DNA of 64,000 nucleotides from Eubacterium sp. 14-2 (GCF_000403845.2 NZ_KE159569.1:1472-65471), one strand, 5' to 3'; shown: positions 1-8,261, numbered from the stretch's first letter. Translations and numbers: made by a program. Notes: generated from the sequence alone by a model not told the origin.

Positions 1-523
1 GATATAGCCGCCCTGCCGTGTTACGATCTCGCGGGTCAGATACAGGCCAATACCCACGCCCTGCTGTTCGTGTACTTCTTCCTCACGATAGAAGCACCGG
101 AAAACAGCGGCCTGATTGCTCTCGGAAATACCCTTGCCAGTATCAGACACACTCAGTTTTACATACATTTCCCATTGTTCTACAAAGACCCGGATAGCGC
201 CTCCAGCCAGAGTGTACTTCACCGCATTATCCAGCAGATTGAACACGGCTTCCGCCGTCCATTTGCTGTCGTGGGAAAGGCCAAGATTCTCCGGACAGTG
301 CCCGGCACAGCTCTCTGGTAAATATGGAAAGCTGTTTACTGAAAACAACTGTCAGAAGAAACATCCAGGCAAGAGCACAGAGCATCAGCAGTCAGCCTGT
401 GGTAAGCACCCAGATCTCGCCTGTCATCCATAAGAGAACGGCACAAATGGCCAGCATGGAAACCTCCATACCAGCCCAGGTCAGCAGGAATATCTTTTTT
501 ACCGAGATCCGCCCCATACTCAT
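1..523 (-). pseudogene. sensor histidine kinase, decayed (cut by window edge)
   Basis: Remnant of a membrane sensor kinase. Reading down from the ATG at 523, a hydrophobic N-terminal region (two membrane segments) is interrupted by an in-frame TGA near 390. After a linker the sequence jumps, in another frame, to a kinase ATPase domain with an N box (FNLLDNAVKY), a G1 box (SDTGKGIS) and a G2 box (GVGIGLYLT) running off the left edge. The dimerisation/phospho-His segment expected between these parts is absent, so it appears deleted. The ATG overlaps the stop of the response-regulator remnant (ATGA), the usual coupling of such pairs. Broken on three counts: stop, deletion and frameshift. Confidence 0.8.
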
Positions 524-857
524 TTTCTCTCGCCTCCCATCCACTGATACCCAATTCCGTAAATCGTTTTGATATAAGTATCGCCATCAGCCTCAATCTT
601 GCCCCGGATCCGGCTGATGGAGGTAGTCAGGGTGTGTTCGTTCACATAGTTTTCATCATGAGCCTGCACAGGTCATAGCCGCAGCCGCCCAGCAGGTTGA
701 TATCCAAAAGTACCAGGTCATATTCCGTCTGCCTCAGTAACTCTGCAGCTGTGCCTGCATTCAGGGCTGATATGGTATCGTAACCCTCAGAAATCAGGTT
801 GTAGGTCAGCGTTTTATTTAAAAGGTCGTCATCTTCTACCAACAAAATCTTTTTCAT
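520..857 (-). pseudogene. OmpR-type response regulator, internally deleted
   Basis: Starts at an ATG at 857 behind a good AAGGAG. The first ~64 residues are a receiver domain start (KILLVEDDD, phospho-acceptor in LVLLDINL). After CGYDLCRL the frame breaks. In another frame the end of an OmpR winged helix follows (ENYVNEHTLTT, ISRIRGKIE, YGIGYQWMGG) down to the stop at 520. About 120 residues, the rest of the receiver and the start of the DNA-binding domain, are missing at one deletion joint. It forms an operon with the kinase remnant and is probably not functional. Confidence 0.82.
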
Positions 858-930
858 ATCCACACTCCTTTGTTTTTTCTCCCAATATAACAAACAAATG
901 TCCGCGCAATATTACAACAGGCAGATTTTA

Positions 931-1131
931 TTACTTAAAAACAAAAATTTCTTCAATCGGGACTTCTACGGCCCTGGAAATATCAATCGCCAGCTTCAGC
1001 GACGGATTATATTGCGCCCTTTCCAGACGCATAATCGTTTCCCGGCGCACACCAACTTTTTCTGCCAGCTGCTTCTGTGTCAGTTCTTTCATTTGCCGGT
1101 ACTTTTTTAATCTGCATTCAAATTCTGCCAT
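931..1131 (-). CDS. XRE-family transcriptional regulator (66 aa)
   Basis: Small Cro/CI-type DNA-binding protein consisting almost only of one helix-turn-helix domain (LTQKQLAEKVGVRRETIMRLE, residues ~18-38, seen in part as QKQLAEKVGV and RETIMRLE), with the hydrophobic tail VPIEEIFVFK typical of short Firmicutes XRE proteins. Its ribosome site (GGGGAG) lies inside the end of the upstream membrane gene, whose stop is 3 bp away, so the two are co-transcribed. Regulators of this type usually act on their own operon. The inverted repeat at 1821-1902 is the likely operator (inference). Confidence 0.85.
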   Translation of the reverse strand: MAEFECRLKKYRQMKELTQKQLAEKVGVRRETIMRLERAQYNPSLKLAIDISRAVEVPIEEIFVFK

Positions 1132-1134
1132 ATC

Positions 1135-1803
1135 CTACTCCCCGCCTTCCTCTGCCTGGTCGTCATGGTCATATCGGTACAGCAGATATTCAGAGAGGAA
1201 AATCCCCAAAGCCAATGCAAGGGAAAGGGTAATAATTGCAGCAATCAGGGTATACTCAAGGCTTCCAAAAAGTTTTCCCTGACAAAGAATTACCAGCGCA
1301 ATAAGCATGATTCCAAAAGTAATCCTATACGCTTTCAGCTTAGCGCAGGCAATGTTCTCACGAAAGCGCTCATCCATAAATGTCCCTGACATCTTTCCCT
1401 CATAGTAAAAACCAAAAAAACCAAAGAACAGGAAAAACGCAAACGGGAAAACTATGCCGTTCACAGAGTATGTCCAGAAACCGGCAAACCCCAAAAATCC
1501 TAATACGCCCAAACGACCCAGCCTCGGATTTATTTTACGGGTGACGCCTGTTTCTTCCGCCTGTCTCTGCTTTTTTCCTGTATGGATAAAAAGAACGACA
1601 AACAGCATGGCAAGATAAATACAGGTGAGAGAAACCGAAACAATCATCGGCAAATCCCTTATCTCAAATACATAATTTTTAAAATCCATTGGGACTATCA
1701 GACGGGAATCATTAAAAGTAACCGCATACCACGACGAAAGAAGCACACTCAACACACAAATTATCCCACATCCGATCCAAATTTTCATCTTGTTGGTTTT
1801 CAT
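1135..1803 (-). CDS. DUF3796-like membrane protein
   Basis: A 222-residue integral membrane protein with about six hydrophobic segments (residues ~8-27, 52-75, 95-135, 160-178 and 183-208) and a charged C terminus (RYDHDDQAEEGGE). The Gly/Phe-rich central stretch (RLGVLGFLGFAGF) matches what I recall of DUF3796 proteins, which are commonly found next to a short XRE regulator, as here. Function is unknown. It is the first gene of a two-gene operon with the XRE gene and follows the promoter at 1850-1878. Confidence 0.65.
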   Translation of the reverse strand: MKTNKMKIWIGCGIICVLSVLLSSWYAVTFNDSRLIVPMDFKNYVFEIRDLPMIVSVSLTCIYLAMLFVVLFIHTGKKQRQAEETGVTRKINPRLGRLGVLGFLGFAGFWTYSVNGIVFPFAFFLFFGFFGFYYEGKMSGTFMDERFRENIACAKLKAYRITFGIMLIALVILCQGKLFGSLEYTLIAAIITLSLALALGIFLSEYLLYRYDHDDQAEEGGE

Positions 1804-1820
1804 ATTGTTCCTCCTGTTAT

Positions 1821-1902
1821 TGTGATATATTTATCTCTTTATATTACAAATATATCTCATTTTTTTTGCTTTTGTCAATAAGAACAAGATAAATATATCA
1901 CA
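1821..1902 (-). promoter_or_regulatory. promoter flanked by a perfect 15-bp inverted repeat
   Basis: Seen directly: TGTGATATATTTATC at 1821-1835 and its exact reverse complement at 1888-1902. Between them, on the minus strand, lie TTGACA (1873-1878), a 17-bp spacer and ATATAT (1850-1855). Each arm is itself a near-palindrome (GATATATTTATC). The arrangement fits cooperative binding of a regulator to two operators enclosing the promoter of the membrane protein/XRE operon. The binding protein is inferred to be the XRE product. Confidence 0.65.
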
Positions 1903-1987
1903 TTTTTTCACACAAAGCATAGAATCTATACTTTGCGGGTCTCCCATTGCCACAAACCTGTTCCATATACAATAATATTATTAATAC

Positions 1988-2029
1988 AAAAGGACGCAAC
2001 CTGGGGAAAACTCCCTGTTACGTCCTTTT
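1988..2029 (-). terminator. intrinsic terminator after spoIVB end
   Basis: Stem of AAAAGGACG (1988-1996) and CGTCCTTTT (2021-2029) with a partly paired interior, flanked by A- and T-runs so it could work in both directions. It lies 16 bp beyond the spoIVB stop codon. Confidence 0.75.
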
Positions 2030-2044
2030 TATTTCTGCCCAAAC

Positions 2045-2165
2045 TTTAATGCTGCAGCATATTCTCTATAAAAATCCCATAGCCTTTTGAGGCATCCTGC
2101 ACAAACACATGGGTGACTGCCCCAATGACTTTTCCATTCTGTATAATGGGGCTTCCGCTCATGAG
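2045..2165 (-). pseudogene. spoIVB: SpoIVB peptidase, C-terminal fragment
   Basis: Encodes [19 protein letters not shown], then a stretch with the short motifs [10 protein letters not shown] and FIENML, then a stop. This is the diagnostic C-terminal end of SpoIVB, the S55-family serine protease that signals sigma-K activation across the forespore membranes. The Ser of the conserved G-M-S-G-S-P motif is the family nucleophile. The sequence turns foreign immediately upstream of MSGSP, where Gly is expected and Leu is found, so the gene has lost its N-terminal ~90%. The remainder is not in this window. Its terminator is intact at 1988-2029. The obvious cause is insertion of the recombinase-bearing element beginning 36 bp away. 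Confidence 0.85.
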
Positions 2166-2200
2166 TGTGTCAAGTAAAGGACAACATTTTTTCTAATTTT
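2160..2200. other. putative attachment junction (att) of the serine-recombinase element
   Basis: The boundary between spoIVB homology (up to about 2163) and element DNA lies here, between the spoIVB fragment and the stop codon of the last serine recombinase at 2201. Large serine recombinases cross over at a central dinucleotide inside a short core, so the core is probably within CTCATGAG at 2159-2166. The partner junction was not identified in the window, so the exact core is inference. Confidence 0.5.
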
Positions 2201-3814
2201 TCATATGGATTTTTCTTCCAGGGCCAAGTTGCTGTGAAATGGAATCACCTCTCCTATTTCATCACAGAAGTTCCATTCTATATGAATAGAGCCATCTGGA
2301 CGTATGATAATCTTTTTTACCAGCTCTTTCATCAGCTGAGGCGTCAGCCCTGTAATCTCCTGGTACTCTATTATTTTTTTGCTGGTTTCCATTTGCGTGG
2401 CGCTGGCTTTGATTTTTTCAGCCTGCTCCATCTGTTTGTGTTCTGCCACACTGAGCCGGATTTTTAAATCTTCTTCTTTTGTCGAAATTTCCCGTTTTTT
2501 TATTAGGAAATTTTCTTTGCTCAGCTGGCCTTCTACATAAGATTCATAGTGCTGCATCTTTAAAGCCTGTAATCCGTCGATCTGTTTGCGCAGCGTCTTG
2601 CATTCTGTCTGAAGGATCTGCTCATGGGATTTTGCTGAGTGGCTCACCTCCTTCATCTTTTTTATTTTTGCATCCAGCAGCTTACAGCGGACATTGATTG
2701 CTCGAAGGACTATCTCTGTCAGCTTATCTTCACGGAACCGGACCTTCTCACAGTCTGATCCGGGATTATATCTATGTGTTACACATATCCAGTTCTTGTT
2801 CTGCGGTTTGCTTTTCGATAAACGATTTCCACAGCAGCCACATACCAATAAAGACCTGAATGGATTGGGACGAGGTGAGGCTTTGGATTTTTTCTTTGAT
2901 TTTATCACGGTTCGGGCCTGGTAGAAAAGCTCACGGGAGATGACCGCCTCATGGGTATTCGGAATCACCTGCTGGAGTTCTTCCGGAATCTGCTTCACTC
3001 TATCGCTACCCACACGAACCACATGGGATTTAAAGGGCACTGTGTCCCCGGTGTAAATACGGTTGGCTAAAATGTTTCGGACTGATTCAAAGGTCCATAC
3101 CGCCCGTGTCTTGTATTTTCCCCTTACCGATGCCAGATAGACAGAAGGCGTCACCACCTGCGCTTCGTTGAGTTTCCGGGCAATCTGGGTAATCGTAATT
3201 CCGGCTGCCGCCCATTCAAAAATAGATTTCACAATCTCGGCCGCTTCTTTATCTATCACAATCGTATTCTTTTTCTCACCCTTTTTGTATCCGTAAGGCG
3301 CCGTCCCGTAAACATATTCCCCGCTCAGCTTTTTTAAATCCACAGAACTCTTAATTTTCCGCGAGATATCCTTGCTGTACATCTGGTTCAGCAGGTTTTT
3401 TATTGCCAATTCCAGTCCGGCAGTATTTTCGCCAAGCTGCTCACTGTCAAACTGATCGTTGATGGAAATGAACCGCACGCCATAAGCCGGGAATACAAAT
3501 TCAAGATAATGGCCTGCCTCCAGGTAATTCCGGGCAAATCTGGAAAGATCGCGAACGATAATTGTCCGTACCTTGCTGTTTTCCACAAGATTCAGCAGCC
3601 GTCTCATTCCAGGCCGGTCCATACTGGTTCCGGAGTACCCATCATCTGCAATTTCCTCAAACTCATCTGCCTGAAAACTGTGTTCCTGCAAATATCTTTT
3701 AATGCAGTCTCTTTGGGAAGTGATGCTGCAGCTTTCTTCTGCAGAACCCTCCTCTATATCTCCATCTTCCTTTGAAAGCCGCAGATAATAGAAATCCTGT
3801 TTCTCAGCTGACAT
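2201..3814 (-). CDS. large serine recombinase 3 of 3 (537 aa)
   Basis: Site-specific recombinase of the resolvase/TnpX-like large serine class. The N-terminal catalytic domain (residues ~8-150) has the nucleophile in YLRLSKED (Ser14) and the signature GYSGTSMDRPGMRRLL. Next comes a recombinase domain (~165-290), a zinc ribbon (CGCCGNRLS with later Cys at CVTHR and SDCE, ~325-365), a long coiled coil (~375-470) and a short C-terminal domain (RPDGSIHIEWNF). The start overlaps the previous recombinase by 11 bp, so translation is probably coupled. It lies closest to the spoIVB junction. Whether all three enzymes are needed for excision, or they act separately, cannot be told from sequence. Confidence 0.92.
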   Translation of the reverse strand: MSAEKQDFYYLRLSKEDGDIEEGSAEESCSITSQRDCIKRYLQEHSFQADEFEEIADDGYSGTSMDRPGMRRLLNLVENSKVRTIIVRDLSRFARNYLEAGHYLEFVFPAYGVRFISINDQFDSEQLGENTAGLELAIKNLLNQMYSKDISRKIKSSVDLKKLSGEYVYGTAPYGYKKGEKKNTIVIDKEAAEIVKSIFEWAAAGITITQIARKLNEAQVVTPSVYLASVRGKYKTRAVWTFESVRNILANRIYTGDTVPFKSHVVRVGSDRVKQIPEELQQVIPNTHEAVISRELFYQARTVIKSKKKSKASPRPNPFRSLLVCGCCGNRLSKSKPQNKNWICVTHRYNPGSDCEKVRFREDKLTEIVLRAINVRCKLLDAKIKKMKEVSHSAKSHEQILQTECKTLRKQIDGLQALKMQHYESYVEGQLSKENFLIKKREISTKEEDLKIRLSVAEHKQMEQAEKIKASATQMETSKKIIEYQEITGLTPQLMKELVKKIIIRPDGSIHIEWNFCDEIGEVIPFHSNLALEEKSI

Positions 3815-5510
3815 CCTTTACCACCTCTATTCTTTGAAGGAACTCCAAGATTGGCTGGTATGGATCCTCATAATTAAGGATAATCTTAATTGTCCTGTCT
3901 TCTGATATTTCAATCCGGGCTACCAATAATTCCAGAAGCCCACGGTCAATACTTGGAATCTTCTGATATTTTTTGATAGCATCCAGCCATTTTTCTGTAA
4001 CGCTAAGGGCAGCGTCTTTGGCCCGTATGTCAGATAAGGCTTTCGTTTCCTCCTGCAAAAACTCTTCATATTTCTTTGCATACTGCTTTTTCATATAATC
4101 ATATTCCCTGCGGTCAATGACCTTCTGTGTAAGGTCTATCAGAAGCTGTTCCATTTTAGCTTCCACATTCTTACGCTTTGCAGAAACGCTTGCATAATGG
4201 TTTTCTGCATCATTCTGATAACAAACAACCTTCGGCATACGTTTCAGCCTGTCGGCAAGCTGTTCTACATCTACGGCTACCTGGATCTGTTGGTTTAAGG
4301 TGTCAGTCACCGCCTGCATTAATGTCTCCTGCCTCACATAATGGCTGCTGCATTGCGTATGGGCAGAATATCTGTATCCGTTGCAATCGTAAAATATGCG
4401 GCTTGGCGTCTTGGCATTCGGCCTGGCACATCCTTTTCCTGCGCCCATAGGGCTTTGGCACTCTGCACAAAACACCATACCGCGGAATAAATCCCGGTAA
4501 TCATTACCGCATTCTGCTCTATGCTCAAACTTGCCCCTGCGCTGCAGTTCTTCCTTATTTATCTGCTGGACCTTCTCATATAATGGAACAGAAATAATTG
4601 CCGGATGGGCATTTTCAATCACCTGCCACTCTTCTTCGTTCCGTCGCTTTTTCTCCAGACCGACTTTATCCCTCTTTACTTTTCCATGAATCCGGTTTCC
4701 TATATAGACCTGGTCGGAGCAGATTTTACGGATCGTCCCTCGAATCCAAAGAGCATTTTCATACTTTTTAGCCTTGGTGATGCCCCGAAGCAGCCTGAGT
4801 TTCCCCGGCGAAGGGATATTTTTTTCATTTAATATACGGGCAATTGCGTTAAAGCTTTCACCGCCGGCTCTTAACTGATAAATTTTTTTCACTACTTCCG
4901 CAGGTTCCGGATCAATGTCGTAGGTAGTAAATTCTGCATTCCTGACATACCCATATGGAATGCTGCCTGCGGCTGGAATAAATTCGCCCCCTGTCATTTT
5001 TGCCGATATGCTGGAACGTATTTTATTGGAGATATCCTTTACATAATAATCGTTCATGACCATTTTTAAAGGCATGGTTAATGCAGAGGCGTCTGCGTTC
5101 CCATCCATGCTGTCGTAAGAATCGTTAATACAAATGAGTCTGACACCCATTTCAGGGAATGTCCGCTCTACAAATTCGCTTGTCATTACAAAATGCCGAC
5201 CCAGTCTGGAAATATCCTTTACAATCACACAGTTTATCCGGCCGCTCTTCAAGTCCTTAAACATCCGGATAAATCCCGGACGTTCATAATTCATTCCTGT
5301 ATAACCATTATCATAATAGGTATCTACCAGTTTTATTTCCGGATGCTCTTCTAAATAATGCAGGGTGATTTTCTGCTGATTACCGATGGAATTTTGCTCT
5401 ATATCGTCTCCATCCTCTACGGAAAGACGTCCATATTCACCGGCAAGTATCAATATTTCCTCCTCAGGAGCAGCTTCTTTTAATCTGTTCACTCTGCTCT
5501 TTCGTGCCAT
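3804..5510 (-). CDS. large serine recombinase 2 of 3 (568 aa)
   Basis: Same family and domain order as its neighbours. Catalytic Ser30 is in YGRLSVEDG, followed by NGYTGMNYERPGF and the arginine-bearing VKDISRLGR. The recombinase domain spans ~175-300, the zinc ribbon begins at CAECQSPMGAGKGC (~350-400) with DCNGYRY and TQCSS, then a coiled coil follows to ~500. The start directly abuts the upstream recombinase stop, and the end overlaps the downstream recombinase. Its sequence differs clearly from the other two, so this is an old triplet rather than a recent duplication. Confidence 0.92.
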   Translation of the reverse strand: MARKSRVNRLKEAAPEEEILILAGEYGRLSVEDGDDIEQNSIGNQQKITLHYLEEHPEIKLVDTYYDNGYTGMNYERPGFIRMFKDLKSGRINCVIVKDISRLGRHFVMTSEFVERTFPEMGVRLICINDSYDSMDGNADASALTMPLKMVMNDYYVKDISNKIRSSISAKMTGGEFIPAAGSIPYGYVRNAEFTTYDIDPEPAEVVKKIYQLRAGGESFNAIARILNEKNIPSPGKLRLLRGITKAKKYENALWIRGTIRKICSDQVYIGNRIHGKVKRDKVGLEKKRRNEEEWQVIENAHPAIISVPLYEKVQQINKEELQRRGKFEHRAECGNDYRDLFRGMVFCAECQSPMGAGKGCARPNAKTPSRIFYDCNGYRYSAHTQCSSHYVRQETLMQAVTDTLNQQIQVAVDVEQLADRLKRMPKVVCYQNDAENHYASVSAKRKNVEAKMEQLLIDLTQKVIDRREYDYMKKQYAKKYEEFLQEETKALSDIRAKDAALSVTEKWLDAIKKYQKIPSIDRGLLELLVARIEISEDRTIKIILNYEDPYQPILEFLQRIEVVKDVS

Positions 5511-7229
5511 TTAGACTACCTCCTTTGCTCTTTCCTCTTGTTTGTCCTGTTTTTTGGACATAAAGGGATACCCAACGGGTGCTTCCTGTAAAATCTCCTG
5601 ATATGCAGCGATTTCATTCCGGTAATTAAATTCAATACGGATACGTTTATCTTCATATACATAGATACGGTCCACCAATGTTACAACTACCTCACGGGTC
5701 AGCTCGGAAATCCCTTTAAATTTTATGAACTGCATAATCCAATTATTGTCTGCACTGCTGCCGGATGAAATTTCTGCCCGCTGAAGCTGGAGCTTACGGA
5801 TTGCTTTCTCCGTATCTTCAATCTGCTTTGAATACTTCATCCGCATTTTGTTATACTCATCCCTGTCAATCAAATCTTCATTCAGCGCTTCATACAGCTT
5901 CATACGGAATTCCTTATCCCTGTCCAGATCCTGTTCTTTTTTTACAATCATAACATCAATGCGTCCCTGTCGGATCTGGTCAATATTGTTTAACCCAATA
6001 TCCTGAACCAGCTGGTTTAATTCTACAACCATCTGTATCTGGTTGGATACGGCATGTAAAACCGTTTCTTCCAGCTTTTTCTGTTCAAAGCTGTGGCTGC
6101 TGCAGCCTTTCCCGTCTTTGTAAGTTGCACATACATAATAATAGTGTTTCCGCTTTCCCCTCGTTACGGTCCTGCGCTGCAAAGTGCGCCCGCAGTCTGG
6201 GCAAAACAATATTCCGGCCAACGGCAGAAGGGTATCCTTTTTCGGCGGCCTTCTGGTATCACGCTCCATCATCTTCTGCACAGTAGAAAACATGAGTGGA
6301 TCAATAATTGCCGGATGGTTGTTCTCAACTACCACCCAGTCATCCTCGCTGCGCACCTTCATCTTTTTGATTTTATAATTCGGTGTGCCACGTTTGCCCT
6401 GCACAAGCGTGCCAATGTAAATCGGGTTTGTTAATATCCTGTTGATTGTAACAACACTCCATTTTGACTGTGAGGAAGCCTGAAAACCGGTCTTATATTT
6501 CATGCCAAGGCTCTTTTTATACTCTGATGGCGGCAATATTTGCTCATGATCCAGAAAATCTGCTATTACAGACTGACTGTGCCCTTTGATTTTCATAGAA
6601 AAAATGCCCCGCACGACTTCGGCTGCATACTCATCAACGATAAGCTTATGCTTATCATCAGGGGATTTGCAGTACCCATAGCTCGCAAAGGCACCTAAAA
6701 ACTCTCCATTACCACGCTGAATCCGAAACTGGTTCCGCAGCTTCTTGGATAATTCGCGGCAATAGGACTCATTCATTATATTTTTAATAGGAATGATAAT
6801 ATCATCCCCCGCTGTACTGTGTTCACTGTCAACATCATCGTTAATGGCAATAAAACGTATACCAAAAGACGGGAATATCATTTCAAGATATTTTCCCGTT
6901 TCAATATACTCTCTTCCAAGCCTTGATAAATCTTTTACAATCACACAGTTAATGCTTCCGGACTGAACTTTTTCAAGGACAGAACGAAAACCGGGACGAT
7001 CATAATTCGTTCCGGAATAACCATCATCATATGCTTCATCAATAAGTGTAATATTGGGATGATTCTTAAGATACGCGTGAACCAGTTTGCGCTGGTTCAG
7101 AATACTGTCACTGATTTCACCGTCACTATCCCTGCCCCTGTCCTCATTTTTGTCATCTTTAGACAGACGATAGTATGCCATTGCCCTATATTCTTCCAGG
7201 TCTGGAACCTGTTTCTTTCTAACTGCCAT
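5511..7229 (-). CDS. large serine recombinase 1 of 3 (572 aa)
   Basis: First gene of the recombinase operon. The catalytic domain has Ser23 in YYRLSKDDK, then DGYSGTNYDRPGF and VKDLSRLGREY. The recombinase domain spans ~185-300, the zinc ribbon begins FCPDCGRTLQRR with CATYKDGKGCSS (~345-400), and a coiled coil runs to ~500. The last ~20 residues (EAPVGYPFMSKKQDKQ) are encoded by a copy of the short repeat also found upstream of other element genes (5543-5580). This suggests the stop codon originally lay earlier and the leader repeat was absorbed into the gene. Upstream is the 60-bp tandem repeat at 7311-7452. Confidence 0.92.
   Translation of the reverse strand: MAVRKKQVPDLEEYRAMAYYRLSKDDKNEDRGRDSDGEISDSILNQRKLVHAYLKNHPNITLIDEAYDDGYSGTNYDRPGFRSVLEKVQSGSINCVIVKDLSRLGREYIETGKYLEMIFPSFGIRFIAINDDVDSEHSTAGDDIIIPIKNIMNESYCRELSKKLRNQFRIQRGNGEFLGAFASYGYCKSPDDKHKLIVDEYAAEVVRGIFSMKIKGHSQSVIADFLDHEQILPPSEYKKSLGMKYKTGFQASSQSKWSVVTINRILTNPIYIGTLVQGKRGTPNYKIKKMKVRSEDDWVVVENNHPAIIDPLMFSTVQKMMERDTRRPPKKDTLLPLAGILFCPDCGRTLQRRTVTRGKRKHYYYVCATYKDGKGCSSHSFEQKKLEETVLHAVSNQIQMVVELNQLVQDIGLNNIDQIRQGRIDVMIVKKEQDLDRDKEFRMKLYEALNEDLIDRDEYNKMRMKYSKQIEDTEKAIRKLQLQRAEISSGSSADNNWIMQFIKFKGISELTREVVVTLVDRIYVYEDKRIRIEFNYRNEIAAYQEILQEAPVGYPFMSKKQDKQEERAKEVV
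5543..5580 (-). repeat. short leader repeat, copy A (inside recombinase 1 C terminus)
   Basis: Contains the two small hairpins that define the family: TGTCC(N8)GGACA at 5543-5560 and ACCC-AAC-GGGT at 5570-5580. Here the repeat is translated as the tail of recombinase 1. In the other copies (7769-7857 and 17535-17617) it is untranslated or cryptic and sits just before a ribosome binding site. Confidence 0.6.
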
Positions 7230-7310
7230 AACAAACCTCCTAAAATTCTTTCAGGACATTTGTTTCTGGCGGTTATCCCAGATGGCTGACCGGGCCATCT
7301 CATTGACCGT

Positions 7311-7452
7311 ATGCTCCTACTTTGAGATACTCGAAAAAATACTGCGTATTTTTCCTCGTTGGAATATCAAATGCTCCCGCCATGGGATACTCGAAAAAAC
7401 ACTTCGTATTTTTCCTCGTTGGAATATCAAATGCTTCCGCATTTGATATTCC
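7311..7452. repeat. 60-bp tandem repeat (2.4 copies) ending in a perfect hairpin
   Basis: Units 7311-7370 and 7371-7430 are ~90% identical, and a third starts at 7431. Each unit holds an internal hairpin (GAAAAAATAC-TGC-GTATTTTTC). The array ends with GGAATATCAAATGC-TTCC-GCATTTGATATTCC (7421-7452), a 14-bp perfect stem. It occupies the gap between recombinase 1 and the DUF6870 gene, so it may be a regulatory leader or a recombinase-binding site. Confidence 0.8.
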
Positions 7453-7497
7453 ATATTATGTCCAACTTTTCATACCTTGTCAATAGGATTGCACCAG

Positions 7498-7746
7498 TTA
7501 CCGCAAATTCCCAAAATCCTGATCTATGCTGCTCGCATAGGCTACCAACCGTTCCTGTAAACTTACCCCTGTATTTGCGTATCCAATTTCCACTACAACT
7601 CCGTCATCCATATAACAATACGGATTTCCAATCTGCTTTATAAAACCTTGAATACGTTCTTCACAGGATTTTGAGGTGTCTATTACAACATCCCGTATAT
7701 CTTTTAACTGGGAGCGGTCCACTGTTTTTGCAGTTGCATATTCCAT
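7498..7746 (-). CDS. DUF6870-like small accessory protein (82 aa)
   Basis: Short soluble protein with the pattern VDRSQLKDIRDVVIDTS, EERIQGFIKQIGNPYCY and VSLQERLVAYASS, which matches the DUF6870 proteins that recur in Clostridia integrative elements. No catalytic motif is visible and no function is known. A strong ribosome site (GGAAAGGAG) precedes the ATG, just downstream of leader repeat copies B and C. Confidence 0.65.
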   Translation of the reverse strand: MEYATAKTVDRSQLKDIRDVVIDTSKSCEERIQGFIKQIGNPYCYMDDGVVVEIGYANTGVSLQERLVAYASSIDQDFGNLR

Positions 7747-7768
7747 AGAAAACTCCTTTCCTTATTAT

Positions 7769-7857
7769 TGTCCCTTCTTTTTGGGACATCAAGGTATACC
7801 CGAAGGGTGTTTCCTCTTTTTGTCCTTTCCTTTGGTCACCACGGGATACCCAAAGGA
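7769..7857 (-). repeat. short leader repeat, copies B and C in tandem
   Basis: Copy B: TGTCCC(N8)GGGACA at 7769-7788 and ACCC-GAA-GGGT at 7798-7808. Copy C, at 7821-7855, is degenerate (ATACC-CAAA-GGAT). Copy B lies directly upstream of the DUF6870 ribosome site. A small reading frame starting near 7878 (TTG or ATG behind AGGAGTGG) runs through both copies and ends MKTETEASFGYPVVTKGKDK-like, resembling the recombinase 1 tail. Whether it is translated is unknown. Confidence 0.55.
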
Positions 7858-7879
7858 TGCTTCTGTTTCTGTTTTCATT

Positions 7880-8220
7880 ATTACCAATTTAATCCACTCC
7901 TATTCACAAGGCAGAATCAGTATCATTTAACGTCCTCCCGGCGCCTGCAGCGAACAGGTCCATAGAAATTTCATCTCCCCGCTTTCATTGTAGCCGGGCC
8001 GCGAATTACGGAAGTCTCATTATGCCCCTGACAGTTCATAGCGTTATATGGAAGCCATCCATATATCAGTGCTCGTAGTTCTGCTTGCCAGGCAGACGGA
8101 AAGCCGCTCTTCATCAGGGAATGTACCGGGATGGACTATGTAATTGTCAATGTGCGTTTGGCTGGGGATGCCTTCACTTATAAAAAGCCATCTGATTCTG
8201 CACTTCTCGAATCTCACTGA
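7880..8220. other. gene-poor stretch, no gene recognised
   Basis: About 340 bp without a convincing protein gene. On the minus strand there is a GGGGAG followed by a 15-codon reading frame near 7930-7975 and several short GC-rich hairpins resembling those elsewhere in the element. It is probably an untranslated leader for the DUF6870/recombinase transcript. Confidence 0.4.
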
Positions 8221-8255
8221 AAAAAATTTAGCGGCTCTGAAAAATCCAGAACCGC
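8221..8255 (-). terminator. intrinsic terminator after HTH_16 gene
   Basis: Minus-strand stem GCGGTTCTG / CAGAGCCGC (8231-8255), followed by TAAATTTTTT. It lies immediately downstream of the HTH_16 gene stop. Confidence 0.8.
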
Positions 8256-8261
8256 CAAGGC

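Noticed and set aside
7311-7452. Tandem 60-bp repeat as a CRISPR array
   Set aside because: The repeats are contiguous with no unique spacers and the two copies are nearly identical over their whole length; no cas genes nearby.
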